A DNA stretch of 64,000 nt from Massilia sp. IC2-477 (lineage in GTDB: Bacteria > Pseudomonadota > Gammaproteobacteria > Burkholderiales > Burkholderiaceae_D), in NCBI RefSeq assembly GCF_020707265.1, contig NZ_JAJFEQ010000006.1:124001-188000 (forward strand). Direction: 5' to 3'. Both the position numbers and the translations under genes were made by a program. The notes under the pieces are model-generated. The model saw only the letters and a list, made by a program, of their open reading frames with translations. It was not told the origin of the DNA and searched no databases. The stretch's first letter is position 1. Each line of letters begins with the position of its first letter. Below, piece after piece: positions 35,363-42,818 of this stretch.

Positions 35363-36162
35363 GCGACGCTCCGGTGCAGGACGACTTCGAGCACGAAGCG
35401 GCTGCCGACGTAGGCCAGCGCCAGGGTGGCAAAGCCTGCCAGCGTGAAGCGCAGGGCGGTCTTGCCGCGCCAGCCTTGCCAGCGGCGGCCAGCCAGCAGC
35501 GCCGCGAACAACAGCCAGGACAGCAGCGCGAACACGCTCTTGTGGTCGAAGCGCAGCGCGCGGCCGAACAGCTGCTCGGAGAACACCACGCCCGACAGCA
35601 CCGTGAGGCTGAGCAGGATGAAGCCGATCCAGATCACGCGGAACAGCAGCTTTTCCATGGTGAGCAGCGCCGGCAGCTGGTCCAGCGCGCTGCCCAGCCA
35701 GCCGCCGCTGGCGGTGCGCGTGTGCAGGCGCGCCTCCTGCAGGGCCATCAGCACGGCGTGGAAGGCGGCGATGGTGAGCGTGCTGTAGGCCAGCACGGCA
35801 ACCAGCACGTGCCAGCCAAAGGCGGGCGTCTGGCCGTTCAGGGCCAGCAGGCTGCCGGGGAAGATCACCGGCAGCAGCGCGGCCACGCAAGCGAAGGGCA
35901 TCACCAGGCGGCGCATGCCGTCCAGGGCGAAGTTGCGGTTTTCCAGCCAGTAGGCGGCCACCGAGACCCACAGCGCGCTGGAGAGCATGATGGCGAAGCC
36001 GACCCGCAGCCGGCCGGGCGCGACCACGTCGAGCGCGAGCGCAGCGCCATGCACCGCCCAGGCCACGGCGGTGACGCCTGAGATGACGGCGCCCCGGCGC
36101 GACGGCAGCAGGGCGCACACCGCGTACAGCAGGGCCGCGGCGAGGAAGAGGGAGTTCTGCAT
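35359..36162 (-). CDS. CcsA/YpjD-like inner-membrane cytochrome assembly protein
   Basis: 267 residues with about eight transmembrane helices and the CcsA-type conserved regions FGWHVLVAVLAYSTLTIAA and LRFDHKSVFALLSW, the histidines being likely heme contacts. The full WxxWxW heme-handling loop of true CcsA/CcmC is absent, as in YpjD-type proteins. In gammaproteobacteria such genes lie next to ffh. Here ffh stands 3 kb away because a transporter operon lies in between. It heads the minus-strand unit ypjD-PP0621-pilS-pilR. Confidence 0.87.
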   Translation of the reverse strand: MQNSLFLAAALLYAVCALLPSRRGAVISGVTAVAWAVHGAALALDVVAPGRLRVGFAIMLSSALWVSVAAYWLENRNFALDGMRRLVMPFACVAALLPVIFPGSLLALNGQTPAFGWHVLVAVLAYSTLTIAAFHAVLMALQEARLHTRTASGGWLGSALDQLPALLTMEKLLFRVIWIGFILLSLTVLSGVVFSEQLFGRALRFDHKSVFALLSWLLFAALLAGRRWQGWRGKTALRFTLAGFATLALAYVGSRFVLEVVLHRSVA

Positions 36163-36245
36163 AATAAGAGTCTACACCATCGACCAGTGCCAGTGGATAG
36201 CCCCTCTTTCGCTGCCGGAGCTTGCTGGGGTGGCTGATCACGCTA

Positions 36246-36349
36246 AATTGGATTCCGGCCTTCGCCGGAATGACGGTTTCACGTTTAGCGGTACAAAAGT
36301 TGTCATCGTTAACGTATGCACGTCGTTCCGGCGAAGGCCGGAACCCAAT
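36246..36349. repeat. REP/BIME-like inverted repeat pair
   Basis: Two arms of about 30 bases in inverse orientation: TTCCGGCCTTCGCCGGAA near 36252-36270 and TTCCGGCGAAGGCCGGAA near 36325-36343, flanked by ATTGG and CCAAT. Each arm is itself a palindrome. This motif is scattered between genes in many Proteobacteria. It occupies most of the gap between ypjD and the transporter operon. Confidence 0.75.
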
Positions 36350-36373
36350 TTTCGTAGGTCAGCCACCACAGCA

Positions 36374-37189
36374 TCAATCCACCGCCGCCATCCGCATCTC
36401 CTCCGTATGATGCCGCTGCTGCTCCTCCATCACCATCACCCCGAGCTCGCGCTTGAGCGCATTGAACTCGCTGGAGGCCGGGTCGCGCATGCGCGGCAGG
36501 TCGACCAGCAGGTCGCGCTTGACCGTGCCCGGGCGGTAGGTCATCACCACGATGCGGTCGGCCAGGTAGATCGCCTCTTCGATGCTGTGGGTGACGAACA
36601 GGATGGTCTTGTTCAGGCCCGACCAGATGCGCAGCAGCTCTTCCTGCAGGTTGCGGCGGGTGAGCGCGTCGAGGGCGCCGAAGGGTTCGTCCATCAGCAT
36701 GATGGGCGAATCCAGCGCCAGCACGCGCGCGATCGCCACCCGCTGGCGCATGCCGCCCGACAGGTCCTTGGGAAAGCGCTGGCGGAAGTCCGACAGCGAC
36801 AGCATCGCCAGCAGCTCGCCCACCCGGTCGCGGATCGCCGCCTTGCCGACACCCTTGATGTGCAGGCCGAAGGCGATGTTGTCCTCTACCGTCATCCAGG
36901 GAAACAGCGCATATTCCTGGAACACCATGCCGCGGTCCGGCCCCGGCGCCTTGACGGGCCTGGCGTCGACCGTGATCGTCCCGCTGCTCGGTAGCGAAAA
37001 GCCCGCCACCGCGTTGAGCAGGGTCGACTTGCCGCAGCCCGAAGGCCCGAGCAGGCAGGTGAACTGGCCGTGCGGGATCTCCAGGTGGATGTCCTGCAGC
37101 GCGGTGACGGTGCGTCCGCCCGTCTCGAAGATCTTGTTGACGCCCGCGATGCGGATGTGGGGCGCCAGGTTGGAGGTCGGTGCGTTCAT
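36374..37189 (-). CDS. ABC transporter ATPase (nitrate/sulfonate/taurine type)
   Basis: 271 residues of the SsuB/TauB/NrtD class. Walker A is LLGPSGCGKST, the Q-loop is VFQEYALFPW, the signature is LSGGMRQRVAIA, and Walker B is IMLMDEPFG. The switch histidine is in FVTHSIEEA. It energises import through the permease encoded directly upstream; the gap is one base. The substrate (an alkanesulfonate, taurine, nitrate or thiamine precursor) cannot be decided from the ATPase. Confidence 0.93.
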   Translation of the reverse strand: MNAPTSNLAPHIRIAGVNKIFETGGRTVTALQDIHLEIPHGQFTCLLGPSGCGKSTLLNAVAGFSLPSSGTITVDARPVKAPGPDRGMVFQEYALFPWMTVEDNIAFGLHIKGVGKAAIRDRVGELLAMLSLSDFRQRFPKDLSGGMRQRVAIARVLALDSPIMLMDEPFGALDALTRRNLQEELLRIWSGLNKTILFVTHSIEEAIYLADRIVVMTYRPGTVKRDLLVDLPRMRDPASSEFNALKRELGVMVMEEQQRHHTEEMRMAAVD

Positions 37190-37190
37190 G

Positions 37191-38033
37191 TCAGTGCTCC
37201 AGGCCGCGGTGCCAGCGCAGCAGGTGATTGTTCAGGCGGTTCATGGCGACGTCGATCAGGAGGCCGAGCATGCCGATGGTGATCATCCCGGCGATGATCT
37301 TGTCGGACCAGAAGTACTCGCGCGCTTCCAGGATGCGAAAACCCAGTCCGTTGTTCACGGCGATCATTTCGGAGACGATCACCACGATGAAGGCGGTGCC
37401 GATCCCGATCCGTACCCCCGACAGGATGTAGGGCACGGCGGCCGGCAGGATCACGCGCAGGAACATGGTGACCCCGCCCGCCCCGAGGTTGCGCGCCGCG
37501 CGCAGGTAGATGCCGTCCACGTGGCGCACCCCGGCGATGGTGTTCATCAGGACCGGGAAGAACGCACCCAGCGCGATCAGGAACACGGCCGGCGGGTTGC
37601 CGAGCCCGAACCACAGGATGGCCAGCGGGATGTAGGCGATCGGAGGGATCGGGCGCAGGATCTGCACCAGGGGGTTCATCCACGCGTACACGATGCGGCT
37701 TGCTCCCATCGCCAGTCCCAGCGGCAGCGCCAGCCCGGCGCCGATGGCGAAGCCCACCACCACCCGCACCATGCTGGTCCAGATGTCCACCGGCAGCTCG
37801 CCCGACAGCGCCCACGCCAGCCAGCCACCCTCCGTGTAGGCATCGAACGGCACCAGCGGCAGCAGGTAGGCCACCCACTTGCGCCATACGTCCAGCGGCG
37901 CCGGCAGCACCTGCGGGTTGACCCAGCCGTTCATGGCCACCCACTGCCACAGGGCGATGGCCAGCACCGGCACCACGGCGCCCGTCGCGACTTCTTTCCA
38001 GCGCTCGCGCGCGAATGTGCGTCTGTCTTTCAT
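37191..38033 (-). CDS. ABC transporter permease (SsuC/TauC-like)
   Basis: 280 residues from the ATG at 38033 (MKDRRTFARERW). Six or so transmembrane helices and the binding-protein-dependent transport signature, with LRPIPPIAYIPLAILWFG and the EAA loop around AARNLGAGGVTMFLRVILPAAVPYI. It forms a homodimeric channel in this class. It lies between the substrate-binding gene (five bases upstream) and the ATPase (one base downstream), a compact ABC operon. Confidence 0.92.
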   Translation of the reverse strand: MKDRRTFARERWKEVATGAVVPVLAIALWQWVAMNGWVNPQVLPAPLDVWRKWVAYLLPLVPFDAYTEGGWLAWALSGELPVDIWTSMVRVVVGFAIGAGLALPLGLAMGASRIVYAWMNPLVQILRPIPPIAYIPLAILWFGLGNPPAVFLIALGAFFPVLMNTIAGVRHVDGIYLRAARNLGAGGVTMFLRVILPAAVPYILSGVRIGIGTAFIVVIVSEMIAVNNGLGFRILEAREYFWSDKIIAGMITIGMLGLLIDVAMNRLNNHLLRWHRGLEH

Positions 38034-38038
38034 GATCG

Positions 38039-39010
38039 TCACTTCAGGTCCAGGCTTTTCCTGGCCGCCGCCAGGAGGTCGGTGCGCACCCAGTCCTGCG
38101 CCAGCGGCGGCCTGGCCATGCGCCCTACCCCGGTGCGGGCCATGATGTCGGTGGTGACCTGGATGTGCTCCGGCGTGATGTCGAACGAGTACGGCGAATT
38201 GCGGATCGCATCCTGGAAGTCGTCGCTCGAGATCTGGTTCTTGAAGATCGTCTCGCGTACATATTTCTCGGCCGCGGCCGGGCTGTCGATGAAGGTCTTG
38301 GTGGCCTCTACAAAACAACGCATGAATTTCTCCGCCACCGCGCGGCGCTCGCGGTAGAACTTCTCGGTCATCACCAGGGTGCGCACCGGTTCGCCGATCG
38401 GGGTGTCATACGGCTTCAGCACCTCCACGCCGAAGCCCTTGTTGATGGCCTGGGAAGACTGGGGCTCGGACTGCATCATGGCGTCGATCTGCTTGCCGAG
38501 CAGGGCCTGGTTCAGGTCCGGGTAGCCCAGGTACACCAGCTGCACATCCTTGCCGGGCGCCGCATCGGCCTTGAGGCCGTGCTTGGCCAGCTGCGCCATC
38601 AAGAGCACTTCCTGGATCGCGCCGCGCGTCACGCCCACCTTCCTGCCCTTGAGCTGGGCCACGCTGCGGATGCCGAGTTCGGGCCGCGCCACCAGCCGCG
38701 CGCCGCCGCGTGCGAAACCGGCTACCACCACGATGGGGGCGCCGCCGGCGCGGCCCGAGATCGCTGCCTCCGAGGCGGTGGCGCCGACGTCCAGTTCGCC
38801 GGCGATGATCGCCTGCATCACGTCCAGTCCCTTGGCGAAGACCTTTTCCTCGACCCGGATGCCGCATTTGGGCGCGATCTCCTTGATGTACGATACCGCG
38901 CCGAAGTGCGCGAGCTTGAGGTTCCCGAGCCGGACCACCTCCTGGGCCCCTGCTCCGCCCGCTGCCAGCAGGGCGGTGGCGGCGAGGATGCTGCCGAATA
39001 GCCTGATCAT
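38039..39010 (-). CDS. ABC transporter substrate-binding protein (SsuA/TauA-like)
   Basis: 323 residues. A signal peptide of about 22 residues ends in GAGAQE, so the product is periplasmic. The type II binding fold of the nitrate/sulfonate/taurine group shows FAKGLDVMQAIIAGELDVGATASEA, LKGRKVGVTRGAIQEVLL and YLGYPDLNQALLGKQIDAMMQSEP. The likely cargo is a small sulfonate, nitrate or similar anion, but there is no adjacent desulfonation or assimilation gene to settle it. First gene of the three-gene operon. Confidence 0.88.
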   Translation of the reverse strand: MIRLFGSILAATALLAAGGAGAQEVVRLGNLKLAHFGAVSYIKEIAPKCGIRVEEKVFAKGLDVMQAIIAGELDVGATASEAAISGRAGGAPIVVVAGFARGGARLVARPELGIRSVAQLKGRKVGVTRGAIQEVLLMAQLAKHGLKADAAPGKDVQLVYLGYPDLNQALLGKQIDAMMQSEPQSSQAINKGFGVEVLKPYDTPIGEPVRTLVMTEKFYRERRAVAEKFMRCFVEATKTFIDSPAAAEKYVRETIFKNQISSDDFQDAIRNSPYSFDITPEHIQVTTDIMARTGVGRMARPPLAQDWVRTDLLAAARKSLDLK

Positions 39011-39260
39011 GCATGTTCTCCCATGGATTGCCTCGCCAAAACAGACGCGGCTAGAAGAAGATGCTGACGGGAAATGGCCTGTTAGGACGTGAGATGTGTC
39101 AATTCCGGCAAGCTTTCCACATGATCGAACGCATCACAGCTGATGAAAAATTGCGCTATATCTCCGCCGCGGTCGAACTCGGCGGCCCGTGCAAGGTAAA
39201 ATGGTGGTTTATCGAATGCGCCCGTATTCGAATGCCGTCGTATATATAGTCAGGTAGAAC

Positions 39261-40628
39261 ATGCTAGATAACCTTACCCAACGCCTAGCCAAGGTCGTCA
39301 AGACGATGCGCGGCGAGGCGCGCCTTACCGAGGCCAACACCGCCGAGATGCTGCGCGAAGTGCGCATGGCCCTGCTGGAAGCCGACGTGGCGCTGCCGGC
39401 GGTGCGCGAGTTCATCGCGAAAGTCAAAGAAAAAGCACTGGGCGAAGAAGTCATCGGCTCGCTCAGTCCCGGCCAGGCGCTGGTCGGCGTGGTGCAGCGC
39501 GAGCTGGCCGCCCTGATGGGCGCCGACCTCGGTCCGGAAGCCACCCAGCTCTCGTTTGCCCAGCAGCCGCCGGCGATCATCCTGATGGCGGGCCTGCAGG
39601 GTGTCGGTAAAACGACCACCACTGGCAAGCTGGCCAAGTACCTGAAAGAGCAGAAGAAAAAGAAGGTCCTGACGGTTTCCGCCGACGTCTACCGTCCGGC
39701 CGCGATCGCGCAGCTGGAGTCCGTCACCAAGCAGGTCGGCGCCGACTTCTTCCCTTCCACCGCCAGCGACAAGCCGGTCGACATCGCGCGTAACGCGCTC
39801 GATTGGGCGAAGAAGCACTATCACGACGTCCTGATCATCGACACCGCCGGTCGTCTCGGCATCGACGAAGCGATGATGCAGGAGATCGCCGCGGTGCACG
39901 CCGCCGTCAATCCGGTCGAGACCCTGTTCGTGGTCGACGCCATGCTGGGCCAGGACGCGATCAACACCGCCAAGGCTTTCAATGACGCCCTGCCCCTGAC
40001 CGGCGTGGTGCTGACCAAGCTCGATGGCGACTCGCGCGGCGGCGCCGCACTCTCCGTGCGCCACGTGACCGGCAAGCCGATCAAGTTCGCCGGCGTGTCC
40101 GAAAAACTGGATGGCCTGGAAGCCTTCGACCCAGGCCGCATGGCCAACCGCGTGCTGGGCATGGGCGACATCCTGGCGCTGGTCGAAGAAGCGCGCAAGG
40201 GCGTCGACGCCCAGGCCGCGACCGAGCTGGCCAACAAGATCAAGGGTGGCGGCAAGTTCGACATGAACGACTTCAAGGCGCAGCTGACCCAGATGAAGAA
40301 AATGGGCGGCATGTCCGGCCTCCTCGATAAACTGCCGGCGCAGTTCCAGCAGGCCGCAGCCGGCGCCAACATGGACCAGGCCGAGAAGCAGGTGCGCCGC
40401 ATGGTCGGCATCATCGACTCGATGACCCCAGGCGAACGCGCCAAGCCGGAGCTGATCAAGGCCAATCGCAAGCGCCGCATCGCGGCCGGCGCGGGCGTGC
40501 AGGTCCAGGAAGTGAACCGCATGCTGAATCAGTACGATCAGATGCAGACCATGATGAAGAAGCTCAAAGGCGGCGGCCTGATGAAGATGATGCGCGGGAT
40601 GAAGGGCATGATGCCCGGCCTGCGCTGA
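39261..40628 (+). CDS. ffh: Signal recognition particle protein Ffh
   Basis: 455 residues. With 4.5S RNA it brings nascent membrane proteins to FtsY. The N domain (1-90) is followed by the G domain with P-loop GLQGVGKTTTTGKL (111-124), DTAGRLG, TKLDGDSRGGAAL and the closing GEKLDGLE-type SEKLDGLEAFDP. The methionine-rich M domain ends in MKMMRGMKGMMPGLR. The start ATG at 39261 has AGG a few bases before it. A terminator follows at 40648. Confidence 0.98.
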   Translation: MLDNLTQRLAKVVKTMRGEARLTEANTAEMLREVRMALLEADVALPAVREFIAKVKEKALGEEVIGSLSPGQALVGVVQRELAALMGADLGPEATQLSFAQQPPAIILMAGLQGVGKTTTTGKLAKYLKEQKKKKVLTVSADVYRPAAIAQLESVTKQVGADFFPSTASDKPVDIARNALDWAKKHYHDVLIIDTAGRLGIDEAMMQEIAAVHAAVNPVETLFVVDAMLGQDAINTAKAFNDALPLTGVVLTKLDGDSRGGAALSVRHVTGKPIKFAGVSEKLDGLEAFDPGRMANRVLGMGDILALVEEARKGVDAQAATELANKIKGGGKFDMNDFKAQLTQMKKMGGMSGLLDKLPAQFQQAAAGANMDQAEKQVRRMVGIIDSMTPGERAKPELIKANRKRRIAAGAGVQVQEVNRMLNQYDQMQTMMKKLKGGGLMKMMRGMKGMMPGLR

Positions 40629-40647
40629 CCCATTCGGCGCTTCCCTG

Positions 40648-40682
40648 AAAACCGCGCGGGCACAGGCCTTGCGCGGTTTTTT
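40648..40682 (+). terminator. Terminator of ffh
   Basis: AAAACCGCGC pairs with GCGCGGTTTT across a 13-base loop and is followed by TTTTTTC, about 20 bases after the ffh stop. Confidence 0.9.
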
Positions 40683-40861
40683 CACATTCGGGCCGCCGGT
40701 TTTTTCATTCAAGGCGCCTCAAGTGTGCGATAGCTCGCATTTTGGGGCTTATCAGAGTGAAAAAATTTCGAAAAAGACTTGCACGAACAGTAAAAGGCCA
40801 CCAATATAAGCCCGTGCGTCAATAACGCAAATTCCCTGTGTTCGTTTTAGGAGGCTCGAAG

Positions 40862-41251
40862 ATGGCAACAGCCAAAAAATCCACCGCAGCGCCAGCCAAG
40901 AAAGCCGCTGCCAAGCCGGCTGCAGCGGCCAAGCCTGCAGCAAAGAAGGCAGCTCCAGCAAAAGCAGCAGCGAAACCAGCAGCGAAGCCGGCCGCAGCAC
41001 GCAAGCCGAACGCCGCTTTCATGAAAGAGATGACGCCATCGGGCGAACTGGCCGCAGTCGTGGGCAACAAGCCGCTGCCGCGCACCGAAGTCACCAAGAA
41101 GGTCTGGGACTACATCAAGAAAGAAAACCTGCAGGACGCATCGAACCGCCGCATGATCAACGCCGACGACAAGCTGAAAGCTGTCTTCGGTGGCAAGGCA
41201 CAAGTGTCGATGTTCGAAATGACCAAGCTCATTTCGGACCACCTGAAGTAA
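40862..41251 (+). CDS. SWIB/MDM2-domain protein with histone-like N-terminus
   Basis: 129 residues from the ATG at 40862; AGGAGG precedes it, whereas the longer frame from 40838 has none. Residues 1-45 are Lys/Ala/Pro repeats (MATAKKSTAAPAKKAAAKP). Residues about 55-129 form a SWIB domain: LAAVVGNKPLPRTEVTKKVW, YIKKENLQDASNRRMINAD and MFEMTKLISDHL. SWIB domains occur in chromatin-remodelling complexes; bacterial versions (Chlamydia, many betaproteobacteria) are thought to act with DNA or topoisomerase. The N-terminal module is the same type as in the protein at 14129-15445. Confidence 0.92.
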   Translation: MATAKKSTAAPAKKAAAKPAAAAKPAAKKAAPAKAAAKPAAKPAAARKPNAAFMKEMTPSGELAAVVGNKPLPRTEVTKKVWDYIKKENLQDASNRRMINADDKLKAVFGGKAQVSMFEMTKLISDHLK

Positions 41252-41286
41252 GCACTGGCCGGCTGTCCAGTAGCCTTGCAAATGAG

Positions 41287-41315
41287 AAGCCCCGTCGGAT
41301 GACGGGGCTTTTTGT
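41287..41315 (+). terminator. Terminator of the SWIB gene
   Basis: AAGCCCCGTC pairs with GACGGGGCTT across GGAT and is followed by TTTTGTTTT, 36 bases after the stop. Confidence 0.93.
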
Positions 41316-41343
41316 TTTCCTGCGCTCAGAGCATCAGCCTAAA

Positions 41344-41441
41344 GCGTCTAACAAAACCCCGAGGGCAAGGCGCATCGTCGAAGACAGTACGCTAGTACGG
41401 CGAGACGATGCAACGCAGCCATCGGGGGAATTGTTAGGCGC
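41344..41441. repeat. 98-base imperfect palindrome, attC-like
   Basis: Ends GCGTCTAACA and TGTTAGGCGC; read on the minus strand it starts GCCTAACAATTC and ends GTTAGACGC, the RYYYAAC/GTTRRRY core pair of integron attC sites. Between them the arms pair through CCCCGA/TCGGGG and GCATCGTCG/CGAGACGATGC around a central GTACGCTAGTAC palindrome. It begins two bases after the stop codon of the minus-strand alkaline phosphatase. No integrase is in the window; it may instead be a dispersed repeat family. Confidence 0.7.
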
Positions 41442-41443
41442 TC

Positions 41444-42811
41444 CTACAGCCCCGCCGCCGCCTTCATCAGGTGGAATACCTGCGTATTCTCCATCGTCCC
41501 CTTGAACGGCGCCGACCCGGCCCCGGTCGCATACAGCTTCACATCGCCACCTCCGTGCGACTCGTACACCGTGCGCACGCCGGCCTCCTGCTGGTAGTCG
41601 TCGCGCTGCGCGGTGGCGCTGTCGACGTCGGCGCGCAGGTCCGGGCGCACCTTGCCGTTGCCGAAGACGAGGGCGGTGAAGGTCTTGCCGTCGGCGTCCT
41701 TCTTCGGTTCTCCGCTCGCGTAGTCGTGAACGATATCGAGCACCTTGCTGCCGCGCTTCGGGTAGCCGTTCAGGACCATCGTGTGATCATGGTCGGCCGT
41801 CACCACGATCAGGGTGTTTTCCAGGCCCGGATCCAGCTGGCGCATGCGGTCGATGGCGGCCTGGATCGCTTCGTCGAAGGCCACCGTGTCGGCCAGGGCG
41901 TTCTTCGCGTTGTTGTCATGCAGGGCGTGGTCGATCTTGCCGCCTTCGACCATCAGGAAGAAGCCGTCCGGATCTTTCGACAGCAGCTCGATCGCCTTCA
42001 GCGCCATCTCGCTCAGGGTCGGCTGCTCCGGGCGGCGCGCCAGCGCGTAGTCGAGGTGGTCGTCGGCGCTGTAGATGCCGACGAACTTGCGGCCCGGACG
42101 CGCCGACATCATGCCCGCGCGCGTGCCGGCCACGTAATAGCCCTGGGCCGCGAACTCCGCCATCAGGTCGCGCCCGTCCGCACGGCCCTTCGGATTGGTG
42201 GCTTTATCAAAAGGCGTGAAGTGATGGCGCCCGCCGCCCATCAGGACGTCGACGCCGTCTCCCAGCGCCGCGTTGTAGCCGGCGCCGCCCGGCACGATCT
42301 GGCGCGCGATGCTGTAGGCCGCGTCGCGGTGGCACACGTGCGAGAAGGTCGACGCCGGGGTGGCGTGGGTCAGCTCGGTGGTGGTCACCGCGCCCACCGC
42401 ACGGCCAGCGGCTTTCGCCAGTTCCAGGATGGTCGGCACCACCTGGCCGTCGACGCACTTGTCGACCGTGCGGTTGCCGTTGGCGTCCCTGTCCGGATCG
42501 ATGGCGCGCGCATCCTTGATGGAGATGCCGTCCTGGTTGATCTTCACGCCGGTCATGTAGGCGCCCATCGAAGGCGCGCTGTCGGTGGTCTGGAAGTCGT
42601 TCGAATAAGTCTTCAGGCGCGCGGTGCGCTCCAGCCGTTCGAAGTTCAGGAGGCCGTCCTCGCCGTGCTTGAAGATGCGCGCGGCCGTGATGGTGGTGGG
42701 CCCCATGCCGTCGCCGAGGAAGAAGATGATGTTCTTGGCCTGCGGCGCTGCCATCGCGGCGCTACTGAAGAAGGTGGCGGCCGCTAGGCAGGAAAGTCGT
42801 TTATTCATCAT
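41444..42811 (-). CDS. Alkaline phosphatase (PhoA superfamily), copy 1
   Basis: 455 residues with a Sec signal peptide (about 1-21, ending AAMA). It hydrolyses phosphate monoesters in the periplasm. Metal and nucleophile motifs are FLGDGMG (about 31-37), TTDSAPSMGAYMTG with nucleophile serine 78, FFLMVEGGKIDHALH and VVTADHDHTM, with the final zinc histidine in YESHGGGDV. The E. coli arginine 166 region is not clearly conserved. Two overlapping ATGs (42811 and 42808) follow GGAGACC. It lies eight bases after a paralogue of the same strand, a tandem duplication that has diverged strongly. Confidence 0.92.
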   Translation of the reverse strand: MMNKRLSCLAAATFFSSAAMAAPQAKNIIFFLGDGMGPTTITAARIFKHGEDGLLNFERLERTARLKTYSNDFQTTDSAPSMGAYMTGVKINQDGISIKDARAIDPDRDANGNRTVDKCVDGQVVPTILELAKAAGRAVGAVTTTELTHATPASTFSHVCHRDAAYSIARQIVPGGAGYNAALGDGVDVLMGGGRHHFTPFDKATNPKGRADGRDLMAEFAAQGYYVAGTRAGMMSARPGRKFVGIYSADDHLDYALARRPEQPTLSEMALKAIELLSKDPDGFFLMVEGGKIDHALHDNNAKNALADTVAFDEAIQAAIDRMRQLDPGLENTLIVVTADHDHTMVLNGYPKRGSKVLDIVHDYASGEPKKDADGKTFTALVFGNGKVRPDLRADVDSATAQRDDYQQEAGVRTVYESHGGGDVKLYATGAGSAPFKGTMENTQVFHLMKAAAGL

Positions 42812-42818
42812 GGTCTCC

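Noticed and set aside
35111-36241. One 376-codon frame covering the PP0621-type gene and much of ypjD
   Set aside because: Only its last 83 codons are real; the rest is out-of-frame translation of ypjD.
39061-39249. 62-codon frame before ffh
   Set aside because: No ribosome site, no recognisable composition, lies in the ffh leader.
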